This document shows, in pieces, positions 8,594-16,211 of a stretch of DNA of 64,000 nt; the first letter of the stretch is position 1, and the number at the start of each line of letters is the position of its first letter. A program made the position numbers and the translations under genes. A model generated the notes under the pieces. It saw nothing but the letters and a program-made list of their open reading frames with translations, ran no database searches and was not told where the DNA came from. Source of the DNA: Persicimonas caeni (GTDB lineage Bacteria > Myxococcota_A > Bradymonadia > Bradymonadales > Bradymonadaceae); the NCBI RefSeq assembly GCF_006517175.1, contig NZ_CP041186.1, positions 2,259,001 through 2,323,000 on the forward strand. Direction: 5' to 3'.

Positions 8594-9841
8594 CTACCCG
8601 CCGATGCACGTACCGGTCAACCCCTCCTCGATGGCGCACGTTCCCTCGCCGCAGCAGTCGCCGTTGTCGGCGCAAGTGCCGCCAAGCGGCTGGCACTGCG
8701 TACCGCAGGTACCGTCGATGCACGTGCCGCTGCAGCAGTCTCCGTCGGCGCTGCAGGAGTTGCCCGCCGGGGTGCAGCCGGCGCAGTTGACGGTCACCGC
8801 CATCACCGTGCCGTCGGCGGCGGCGTCTTGGAGCGTGTCGCACCAGCTTCCGTGGACGCTCAGGGTCGCGGTGCCCGGGTCGTAGGTAAAGCCGTCGGAC
8901 CCATCCTGGGGCACCGGCTGATTGTCGATCTCGACGCTGATCAAGTCAGCGCTGGCCGGGGCGGAGTCGAGGGTCTGCGAGCAAGCGATGACATCGGTCG
9001 AGATATTGCGCACCGCGTCGGCCAACTCGCTGGTGCTGTTGGCGGTGTAGAACCGGTTCGAGCCGGGGGCGTCGGTGCCGCCGGCTTCGGCGAGCGCGTC
9101 GAGCTTGTCGGGGTTGGCCTCGGAGCGGAAGCCGACCACGAAGATGGGCACGCCCTCGGCGGCCAGCGTCTGGGCCTCGCTCAGGTGGGGGTGCTCGTCC
9201 TCACACACGGTGGGGTCGCCGTCGGTGATGACCACGAGCGCCTTTTCGCGCTTGTCGTCGTTAGTGTCGCCCGTCTCGCTGAGCAGGTTGCGCGTGCGCA
9301 CCTCGTAGATCGCCTGGCCGGTGGGCGTGCCGCCGGCGGCGGTCAGCCCCGCCCAGGCGCCCTTGAGGTCGGCGGCGCTGTTCGTGCCCACCTCGATCAT
9401 GTCGTTGACCCCGCAGCCGGCGCTCGGGAAGGGATAGGCGCCCACGCCCAGCCGGATGCGCCCGGAGAGCGAGTCGGCGACCGCGTCGAGGCCCGCCTTG
9501 GCCTGAGTCATCGGCTCGCCCTCCATCGACGAGGAGCGGTCGACGAGCAGGTAGACGTTGGGCTGGTAGACCTCGCTAAAGGTGGTCGTCGGGCAGGTAT
9601 CGCCGTTGTTTCCGCCGCCGTCGGCCCCGGAGCCATCGGCTCCCGAGCCGTCGGCCACGGCATCGCCGGTGGTGGCGTCGCCGCCGTTATTGCCTCCGCC
9701 GTCGGTCTGGCCGTTATTCTGGCCACCGTTATTGGAGCCGCCGTTATTCGCCGAACCGGCATCGTCGTCGGAGCATGCACCGAGCACAAGGCCCGCTGCG
9801 CAGGTGAGAACCGCCAGCCACTTTGCGTGTCGCGCCGCCAT
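8594..9841 (-). CDS. VWA-domain lipoprotein with Cys-rich C-terminus
   Basis: 415 aa. A lipoprotein signal ends LVLGAC (Cys23). A Gly/Asn/Asp-rich flexible linker (about 24-80) precedes a von Willebrand A domain whose MIDAS begins VDRSSSM (Asp101), with a later TDGDPTVC segment supplying further metal-site residues. The last 70 residues are disulfide-type repeats (CSADGDCCSGTCIDGTC and CADNGDCCGEGTC). This layout is an exported, lipid-anchored surface or periplasmic binding protein. Ligand unknown. No partner gene suggests a pathway. Confidence 0.85.
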   Translation of the reverse strand: MAARHAKWLAVLTCAAGLVLGACSDDDAGSANNGGSNNGGQNNGQTDGGGNNGGDATTGDAVADGSGADGSGADGGGNNGDTCPTTTFSEVYQPNVYLLVDRSSSMEGEPMTQAKAGLDAVADSLSGRIRLGVGAYPFPSAGCGVNDMIEVGTNSAADLKGAWAGLTAAGGTPTGQAIYEVRTRNLLSETGDTNDDKREKALVVITDGDPTVCEDEHPHLSEAQTLAAEGVPIFVVGFRSEANPDKLDALAEAGGTDAPGSNRFYTANSTSELADAVRNISTDVIACSQTLDSAPASADLISVEIDNQPVPQDGSDGFTYDPGTATLSVHGSWCDTLQDAAADGTVMAVTVNCAGCTPAGNSCSADGDCCSGTCIDGTCGTQCQPLGGTCADNGDCCGEGTCAIEEGLTGTCIGG

Positions 9842-9949
9842 CTCTCTCTCGTTGTCGTGGAATCGTTACTCGCCGCGATCCATAGTACGCAATCGAGGGC
9901 CGACCTTCCAGCGCGGGCGCCAAGAGCGAGATGCACTCGCAATGAACGA

Positions 9950-10726
9950 CTACCGACGCGCGTCGACCGCTTGCAAAAACGCGTCGATCACCGCGAAGCG
10001 ATCGAGCAACTCGTCTTCGTCGGCGTGCTGGAACTCGGGATGCCACTGCAGGCCCATCGCCCAGCGCTCGTCGGAATCGAGGCGCACCGCCTCGACCACC
10101 CCATCACCCGCCGCGCGCGCCTCGATGACGAGCCCCTCGCCGACGTCTTTGATCGCCTGGTGGTGCACGCTGTTGACCAGCCCTCGGGTCTTGCCGCCGT
10201 AAATCCCGCTCAACCGGCTCTCCGGCTCGATGGCGATCGGGTGGTAGTTGCGCTCGTACAGCGGGCGGTCCATGTGGGCGAGCGGGTCGTCGACCTGCGT
10301 GGGCACGTCCTGGTAGAGCGTGCCGCCGCGAGCGACGTTCAAAATCTGGTGGCCGCGGCAGATCCCCAACAACGGCTTGTCGTGCTCGAGGCAGGCGCGC
10401 ACGAGCGCGATCTCGTAGGCGTCGCGCACGGCATCACCGGGCCACTGCTCCGACATATGAGCTTCGCCGTAAGTCTCCGGCGCCACGTCCACCCCGCCCT
10501 GCAGCACGACGCCGTCGAGCCCTTCGACAAGGTCGTGCAGGGAGGTGGCCACCTCGACGCCTTCCGGGGCGAACGGGATGACGTAGGGGCGCACGCCGGC
10601 TTCCATCAGCCAGGTGGCCATCGATTGCTCCAGGTAGAGCAAGGGGCGGCCGTTGTAGACGCGTCGATCCGGATCTTCGTGGAAGACCGACGCCGAGACA
10701 CCGATGCGGGCGGATGTGCGGATCAT
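9950..10726 (-). CDS. Gamma-glutamyl-gamma-aminobutyrate hydrolase family protein (class I GATase-like)
   Basis: 258 aa. The nucleophile elbow LLGICRGHQ contains the catalytic Cys, and GLQWHPEFQ near the C-terminus supplies the His and Glu of the triad. LQGGVDVAPETYGE is the usual oxyanion-side loop of the PuuD-type peptidase C26 family. These enzymes hydrolyse gamma-glutamyl amides, for example in putrescine catabolism, but no other polyamine genes are nearby, so the substrate is open. Divergent from the lipoprotein cluster, with 167 bp between the starts. Confidence 0.88.
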   Translation of the reverse strand: MIRTSARIGVSASVFHEDPDRRVYNGRPLLYLEQSMATWLMEAGVRPYVIPFAPEGVEVATSLHDLVEGLDGVVLQGGVDVAPETYGEAHMSEQWPGDAVRDAYEIALVRACLEHDKPLLGICRGHQILNVARGGTLYQDVPTQVDDPLAHMDRPLYERNYHPIAIEPESRLSGIYGGKTRGLVNSVHHQAIKDVGEGLVIEARAAGDGVVEAVRLDSDERWAMGLQWHPEFQHADEDELLDRFAVIDAFLQAVDARR

Positions 10727-10893
10727 GTTACTCGTCTCCTACAATTCTCACTTCTTGGGAGCCTTCGGTTGCACGCTCCTACAGCCCTACCATAGACTAC
10801 GTCCATATTCCCCAACGAAGGGGCGGCAGCGCACGGTCGGAGGACCACTCCAAGATGCTGTCGTGTGTTTGTATTAGTGTGTCTCTCGAACGC

Positions 10894-11175
10894 ATGGAGG
10901 ATACCTTGCGCCGTAAAGAGTCTGCCACCCGATCCGGTGGCTCCAATCTATTACTGATGTTTGTGGCCCTGGCCGCCATCTTCATGTCGGTCGGCTGCGC
11001 GACCCAGGTCGGGCCGCGCTACGTCGACCAGATCACGTCGTCGAAGAAGTCGGTCAAGCTCCTGTATCACCAGCAAGTGGGCGCCGAGACCAAACGTGGG
11101 CTCATCGAGTGTGAGCGCAACAAAGACGGGTCTCTGCAGAACTGCCAGAACGTCAACATCCACTTCAAAGAGTAA
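10894..11175 (+). CDS. Small lipoprotein 1 of tandem cluster
   Basis: 93 aa from ATG 10894. Its hydrophobic segment LLLMFVALAAIFMSVGC ends in a lipobox Cys. An in-frame TTG at 10906 sits 5 bp after GGAGG and could be the true start. After the lipid anchor the protein is short and ends with LIECERNKDGSLQNCQNV, a Cys pair separated by about 10 residues with Leu before the second Cys. The same pattern recurs in the next three genes. No known domain recognised. First gene of a four-gene plus-strand run. Confidence 0.75.
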   Translation: MEDTLRRKESATRSGGSNLLLMFVALAAIFMSVGCATQVGPRYVDQITSSKKSVKLLYHQQVGAETKRGLIECERNKDGSLQNCQNVNIHFKE

Positions 11176-11185
11176 GGAGCGATCC

Positions 11186-11509
11186 ATGAACACCACGCGA
11201 AATATCGCCTTCGCCCTGCTCTTGTTGGGCGTGTTGGCGCTGACGTCGGCCTGCTCGACGAGCTACCGCATCCTGAGCGTCGAAGACCACCCCAACGGGG
11301 AGGTCACCCTGATGAAGACGCTGACCACCAGCAGCGTGGGCGGGTTCTACAACACCGCCAAGTACAACTACTGGGAGTGCCGCCGCAGCGACGCGGGGCT
11401 CAGCTGCGAGAAGACCTGCTGGCACCGCGACATCAGCGGCCAGTGGCCGCAAAACGCCCCCCAAGACGGCGCCATGTGCGGCGGCGGGGTCGCCACCGCT
11501 GCTCAGTAG
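11186..11509 (+). CDS. Small lipoprotein 2 of tandem cluster
   Basis: 107 aa. ATG at 11186 follows AAGGAGC at 11174-11180. The signal sequence ends LALTSAC (Cys23 region), then about 85 exported residues. YNYWECRRSDAGLSCEKTC carries the two-Cys motif of the cluster, with extra cysteines. Separated from lipoprotein 1 by 10 bp. Function unknown; the tandem arrangement suggests a co-expressed set assembled at the membrane. Confidence 0.78.
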   Translation: MNTTRNIAFALLLLGVLALTSACSTSYRILSVEDHPNGEVTLMKTLTTSSVGGFYNTAKYNYWECRRSDAGLSCEKTCWHRDISGQWPQNAPQDGAMCGGGVATAAQ

Positions 11510-11539
11510 AGCCATCAGTCGATCGACAAGGAGTGAACG

Positions 11540-11794
11540 ATGAAAAACGCATTTCGAGCGGTAGCCGCTCTCATCGCGCTGGGCATCCTAGCCAGCGTCT
11601 CGGTGGGTTGCGTCACCCCGCGACCCGTCATGTTCAAGCAAGAGTTCGTCGAAGGAAAGAGCATCAAACACATCAAAGACCCGGTGACCGAGGAGTACCT
11701 CCTCGAGATCTGCGAGTACGATGATGCCGGCGAGCGCCTGCAATGCAGCCGCAGCACCATTTTGGTCGAGAAAGAGGAGAAGACCCTGCTATGA
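11540..11794 (+). CDS. Small lipoprotein 3 of tandem cluster
   Basis: 84 aa. ATG at 11540 is preceded by AAGGAGTG. Lipobox ends SVSVGC. The body includes PRPVMFKQEFVEGKSIKHIK and ends with LEICEYDDAGERLQCSRST, the shared C-x(10)-C pattern. Its stop overlaps the start of the next gene by 4 bp (ATGA), indicating coupled translation. No homologue recognised. Confidence 0.8.
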   Translation: MKNAFRAVAALIALGILASVSVGCVTPRPVMFKQEFVEGKSIKHIKDPVTEEYLLEICEYDDAGERLQCSRSTILVEKEEKTLL

Positions 11795-12312
11795 GCACTC
11801 GAGCCATTCGAATCAGTCTAATCGCAGCGCTCTCGCTCTTCTTTTTGTCCGGCTGCGGCATCTTCAAGCAGCAGAGCAAGCGCTATATCAGCACCACCCA
11901 CTGGGGCGAGATGGGCGGCGGCGCCTTCGCCGAAAAGGAGCAGCCTGCTCCCGAGCCCGAAGCCAAGAGTGACGTCGAGGCGGCCGCCGAAGAGAGCGCG
12001 GGCACCAAGACCGAAGAAGGCAACGAGGCCAGCGCCGAGGGCGACAATGCCCCCGAAGCGCCGCCCCAAGAGGTCGCCTCGGCCGGCAACGTCGGCAGCA
12101 CCGCCCAGTCGAGCGGCGGCGACGAGGACATGACCCTTTACATCGCCTACTACGAGCACATCACCACCGAGAATATGCTCAACGGCGAGACGAACACCGC
12201 GGCCATCCGGTCGCACCTGCGCATCTGCCAGCTCCAGGAAGACAACTCGCTGCAGTGCAGCGAGAACAAGGAGCTCAACAAGATGCTCAACCCGCACATG
12301 CAGCCACGCTAA
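11791..12312 (+). CDS. Small lipoprotein 4 of tandem cluster, with acidic insert
   Basis: 173 aa from ATG 11791; an earlier in-frame ATG at 11743 lies within the previous gene and is less likely. The signal ends FFLSGC. An Ala/Glu-rich, probably disordered segment of about 70 residues (about 45-115) separates the anchor from the C-terminal YYEHITTENMLNGET and LRICQLQEDNSLQCSENK region, which matches the cluster's two-Cys motif. YHQQVGAETKRG in lipoprotein 1 aligns loosely with YYEHITTENMLNG here, supporting common ancestry. Function unknown. Confidence 0.8.
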   Translation: MSTRAIRISLIAALSLFFLSGCGIFKQQSKRYISTTHWGEMGGGAFAEKEQPAPEPEAKSDVEAAAEESAGTKTEEGNEASAEGDNAPEAPPQEVASAGNVGSTAQSSGGDEDMTLYIAYYEHITTENMLNGETNTAAIRSHLRICQLQEDNSLQCSENKELNKMLNPHMQPR

Positions 12313-12320
12313 GCAGCATT

Positions 12321-12347
12321 GGAGGCAGGGTCGAGCGCCCTGCCTCC
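12321..12347. terminator. Hairpin between convergent genes
   Basis: GGAGGCAGGG and CCCTGCCTCC form a perfect 10-bp stem with a 7-base loop, 8 bp after the lipoprotein cluster stop and 17 bp before the end of the convergent aspartokinase gene. No clear T-run follows on either strand, so a bidirectional terminator or 3'-end stabiliser is inferred. Confidence 0.5.
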
Positions 12348-12363
12348 GCTTACCTGCCTCCCC

Positions 12364-14907
12364 TTACCTTCCTCGCAAGTTCTGCGAAATCCGGAGCACG
12401 TCGCTCAGTACACCCGCCGCGGTGACGGCGCCGCCGGCGCCCGCACCCTGCACGATGAGCGGGTAGTCCTGGTAGCGCTCGGTGGTAAACGCCACGAACG
12501 ACTCCGAGCCGCGCAGCCGCGTGGCCGGGTGGCTCGCTTCGATGGCGACCGGCCCCACCTGAAATCGGGGCTCGGCGCCGTCGACGCCCGGGTCGATGAC
12601 CGCCAGGTACCGGAGGGTCTTGTCCTCGGCTTTGATCGTAGCGATCTGCTCGGAAAACTCCTCGTCGTAGTCTTCCAGCGCCGCGAAGAACTCGTCGAGC
12701 GTGTCCGTCTCGAGGAGCCGCTGGGGCACCAGGGGCTCGACGGCGATGTCGTCGAGCTCGAGGTCGAGGCCGAGTTCACGGGCCAGGATGAGCGCCTTGC
12801 GGGCGACGTCGAGCCCGCTGAGATCGTCTTGCGGGTTGGGCTCGGTGTAGCCGAGCTCCTTGGCGGTGCGGATCGCCTCGGACAGCGGCACGCCGGCCAT
12901 CACCTCGTTGGTCAGGTAACCGAGCGTGCCCGAAAACGAGCCCTCCACGAGCATGACGCGGTCGCCGGTGCGCACCAGGTTTTGCAGCGTGTCGACCACC
13001 GGCAGGCTCGCGCCCACGGTCGTCTCGTAGTGGTAGGCGCGGTGATTCTTGCGCGCGCTGGCCATCAGAGCTGCGTAGTCGTCGAGTGAGGCGGTGACTG
13101 GTTTTTTGTTGGCCGCCACCACGTGCACGCCGCGCTCGAAGGCCTTCTCGTAGAGCGCCTCCATGCCGCCGGCGGCGGTCACGTCGACCAAAATGGGCAC
13201 CGACAGGCGCGTGAGCTTGTCGAGCATTCTCTCGAGCGCCTCGGGAGAGTTCGGCTCGCTGTGCAGCTCGTCGGCGGCGTCCGCGTCGAGCAGCTCCGAC
13301 CAACCATCGAGCTCGAGGCCGGCAGGGTCGAAGGTGATGCGCCGGCTATTCGACAGGCCGACGACGCGCACGTCGACGTCGTGCTCACGCTCGAGCTTTT
13401 GCTGCTGGCTGCGAATCTGGCCGAGCAGCTCGCTTCCGACCACCCCGCAGCCCATCACGAAGAGGTTGACCTCCTGGTGGGCGAAGTTGAAGGCGGCGTG
13501 GACCGTGCGCACGGCCACCTCGGTGTCGGCGGCGTCGATCACGCACGAGATCGACCGCGAGCTCTCGCCCTGGGCGATGGCCAAGACCTTGATGCCCACC
13601 GCGCCGAGCGACTGGAAGAACTTGCCGGCGATATTGTGGCTGTCGCGCATCTTCTCGGCGACCAGGCTCAACAAGGTCACCGGGCGGCGCACGTCGACCG
13701 GCTCGACCTCGCCGCGCTCGAGTTCCCAGGCGAACGCCTCTTCAATCGCCGCTTTGGCGCGCTCGACCTCGTCGACGGGCACTACGACCGAGACGGCCTG
13801 GCCGTGGGCGGCCTGCGTGGCCATCCACACGGTCACCCCTGCCTCTTCGAAGGCGCGCAACACGCGACGGCCCATCTGGGCCTGTCGGGAGAGTTCGCGC
13901 CAGCGAAGGTCGACCAGAGCCAAGTTCTCCAGCGAGGTCACGCACGTGGGCTGGTCGCCCTCGCCCACCCCGAGGGCGTCGATGCGCGTGCCCGGCTCGT
14001 CGGGGTCCATCGTGTTGCGAATGCGCATCGGGATGCCCGACTCGATGAGCGGGAGCATCGTGCGGTTGTGGAACATGCGCGCGCCGTAGTTGGCCAACTC
14101 GAGCGCCTCGAGATAGCTCAAGCTGGCGACCGGGTAGGCGTCGTCGACGATGAACGGATCGGCGGTCATCACGCCGGATACGTCCGTGCAGATGACGACC
14201 TCGTCGGCGTCCAAGCCGCGCCCCAGGAGCGTGGCGGTGTAGTCCGAGCCGTTTCGCCCCAGGGTGGTCGTGCGCCCGTCGGGCGTCTGCCCCAAAAAGC
14301 CCGTGTGGATGGGCACCGCGTCGCCCCACCCTTCGCGTAGTGCGTCGAGGCGCGCTTTGGAGGCCTCCCAGTCGACCCGGGCGCTGCCGAAGGTGGCGTC
14401 GGTCACCACCCAGTCGCGCGCGTCGACAAAGGTCGCCTCCACCCCGCGCGCCGCCACCAACTCGGCCACGATCGTCGCGCTCAAACGCTCGCCGAAGGAG
14501 AGCACGAGATCGAGCGACTGCTCGGTTTTCTCGCGAAGCAGACTGATGCCGAGCAAGAGCTTTCGCAGCGGCTCGAGCATCTCGCGCACGACCGGGGTAA
14601 TCTGGGCGTGCGGGGCGCTCGCAGGCGCCGGGCCGTCGGCCTCGAGCGCGTCCCCTTCTAGCACGACGAGCGCGTTGCTCGTGGCCAGGTCGGCGATGCG
14701 ATCGACGAGCGCCTCGGCGCCGTCGAGATCGCCCCCAGCGGCCAACTCGACCGCCTCGAGCAGCCAGTCGGTGGTGTCGCCCATCGCCGAGCAGACCACG
14801 GCCAAGGGGCTCTCCTCGCGCTCCTCGACGATGAGGTCGACGACCTGGCTCAAACGCGGGGCGGCGCCCAACGACGATCCGCCGAATTTCAGAACACGGT
14901 AGCTCAT
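12364..14907 (-). CDS. thrA: Bifunctional aspartate kinase / homoserine dehydrogenase I
   Basis: 847 aa, normal for fused ThrA/MetL enzymes. The kinase starts with KFGGSS at residues 7-12 and contains GRNGSDYTATLLG. A central region (about 310-460) fits paired ACT-type regulatory domains. The dehydrogenase half begins LFVMGCGVVGSELL, its NAD(P) loop, followed by VAANKKPVT and SGTLGYLTNE. It catalyses the first and third steps from aspartate to homoserine, for threonine and methionine. GAGGAGGTG ahead of ATG 14907 overlaps the end of the upstream cystathionine gamma-synthase gene; the stop and start are only 1 bp apart, so the two are coupled. Thr or Met feedback cannot be decided here. Confidence 0.93.
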   Translation of the reverse strand: MSYRVLKFGGSSLGAAPRLSQVVDLIVEEREESPLAVVCSAMGDTTDWLLEAVELAAGGDLDGAEALVDRIADLATSNALVVLEGDALEADGPAPASAPHAQITPVVREMLEPLRKLLLGISLLREKTEQSLDLVLSFGERLSATIVAELVAARGVEATFVDARDWVVTDATFGSARVDWEASKARLDALREGWGDAVPIHTGFLGQTPDGRTTTLGRNGSDYTATLLGRGLDADEVVICTDVSGVMTADPFIVDDAYPVASLSYLEALELANYGARMFHNRTMLPLIESGIPMRIRNTMDPDEPGTRIDALGVGEGDQPTCVTSLENLALVDLRWRELSRQAQMGRRVLRAFEEAGVTVWMATQAAHGQAVSVVVPVDEVERAKAAIEEAFAWELERGEVEPVDVRRPVTLLSLVAEKMRDSHNIAGKFFQSLGAVGIKVLAIAQGESSRSISCVIDAADTEVAVRTVHAAFNFAHQEVNLFVMGCGVVGSELLGQIRSQQQKLEREHDVDVRVVGLSNSRRITFDPAGLELDGWSELLDADAADELHSEPNSPEALERMLDKLTRLSVPILVDVTAAGGMEALYEKAFERGVHVVAANKKPVTASLDDYAALMASARKNHRAYHYETTVGASLPVVDTLQNLVRTGDRVMLVEGSFSGTLGYLTNEVMAGVPLSEAIRTAKELGYTEPNPQDDLSGLDVARKALILARELGLDLELDDIAVEPLVPQRLLETDTLDEFFAALEDYDEEFSEQIATIKAEDKTLRYLAVIDPGVDGAEPRFQVGPVAIEASHPATRLRGSESFVAFTTERYQDYPLIVQGAGAGGAVTAAGVLSDVLRISQNLRGR

Positions 14908-14908
14908 C

Positions 14909-16096
14909 TCACACCTCCTCGAGCGCCTGCTCGAGATCGTCGATCAGGTCTTGGGTGTCTTCGATGCCGATAGCAAAGCGCACCAGGTTGTCGCGAATGC
15001 CGATGTCGAGCCGCTGCTCGGTGGTCAACTCGTAGAACGACATCAGGGCGGGCTGCTCGATGAGGCTCTCGACGCCGCCGAGCGACGGGCCGATCTGGGG
15101 GATCTCACACGCGTCGATAAACCGCGACACGTCGTCGAGATCGCCCTCGACGAGAAAGCTGACGACCCCGCCGAAGCCGTGCATCTGCCGGCTGGCGACC
15201 TCGTGGCTCGCGTGGCTCTCGAGGCCGGGATAATAGACTCTCTCGACCTTCGGATGCGCCTCGAGCCACCGGGCGATCTGCAGCGCCGAGTCGTTCTGGC
15301 GGTGCACCCTGAGGTCGAGCGTCTTGATGCCCCGGATGAGCATGTAGGCGGTGTTGGCGTCGACCACGCTTCCGAGCACACCGCGAAAGTCGCGGATCGC
15401 GTCGATGATCCCGGCGTTGCCGCAGATCGCCCCGGCGAGCAGGTCGTTGTGGCCGCCCAGGTACTTGGTGGCCGAGTGAACGACCAGGTCGACGCCGAAG
15501 TCGAGCGGCTTCTGATTGATTGGGGTGGCGAACGTCGAGTCGATCATGATCTTGACGCCGCGGTGGCGGTCGCGAATCTCGACGAGCTTCTCGAGATCGG
15601 CCACATGCAGGTACGGGTTGGTCGGCGACTCGGCGATGATCAGCCGGGTCTCACCGGGGCGAATCGCCGCCTCGAGCGCCTCGTAGTCGCCCGGCTCGAC
15701 GAGGGTCGCCTCGACGCCGAATTTACCCAGCGTGCGCGTGACGAATTGGCGCGTGCGTCGGTAGCAATCGCTGGTCATCACCACGTGCTGGCCGCTGCGC
15801 AGCATGGCCAGCAGCGTGGTCGTGATCGCGGCCATGCCGCTCGAGAAGAGCGCTGCGCCGCCGGCGCCGTCGAGCGCGGCGATCTTCTGCTCGGCCACGC
15901 TCACCGTCGGGTTGCCGTAGCGCCCGTACTCCTCGCGCTCGATGCGCCGCTCGAAGTGCGCACGCAACTCGGCGGTATCCTCGAACACGTACGTCGCCGT
16001 GCTCTGGATGGGCATGGTGATCGCATCGCCGGCCTTTTTGCGCGGCTCACCGCCGTGCACTGCGATCGTCGATAGCTTCTTCCCGTCCGTTGCCAT
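14909..16096 (-). CDS. metB: Cystathionine gamma-synthase (PLP-dependent transsulfuration enzyme)
   Basis: 395 aa from ATG 16096; an earlier frame opening at 16168 adds an unlikely leader. The PLP lysine is in HSATKYLGGHND, and YGNPTVS, SSGMAAI and ESPTNPYLHV are typical of the Cys/Met-metabolism PLP family. The details (SATKYLGGHNDLLAG, IRGIKTLDLRV, VYYPGLESH, QPALMSFYELT) recall plant-type cystathionine gamma-synthase more than MetB of E. coli, from memory of the family. It would join cysteine to an activated homoserine ester. Its operon partner makes homoserine, which supports the assignment over a gamma-lyase. Confidence 0.85.
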   Translation of the reverse strand: MATDGKKLSTIAVHGGEPRKKAGDAITMPIQSTATYVFEDTAELRAHFERRIEREEYGRYGNPTVSVAEQKIAALDGAGGAALFSSGMAAITTTLLAMLRSGQHVVMTSDCYRRTRQFVTRTLGKFGVEATLVEPGDYEALEAAIRPGETRLIIAESPTNPYLHVADLEKLVEIRDRHRGVKIMIDSTFATPINQKPLDFGVDLVVHSATKYLGGHNDLLAGAICGNAGIIDAIRDFRGVLGSVVDANTAYMLIRGIKTLDLRVHRQNDSALQIARWLEAHPKVERVYYPGLESHASHEVASRQMHGFGGVVSFLVEGDLDDVSRFIDACEIPQIGPSLGGVESLIEQPALMSFYELTTEQRLDIGIRDNLVRFAIGIEDTQDLIDDLEQALEEV

Positions 16097-16211
16097 GGCG
16101 TCCCTCGGGCAAAAGGCAAAGCATAGTTGTGTGGTAGGATTTGTAGCAGGTGGGCTGGGACGTGGCAAGATCGAGCCTGGCGGCGCGGTCTTGGGTCTTG
16201 TAGGCGGGGTG

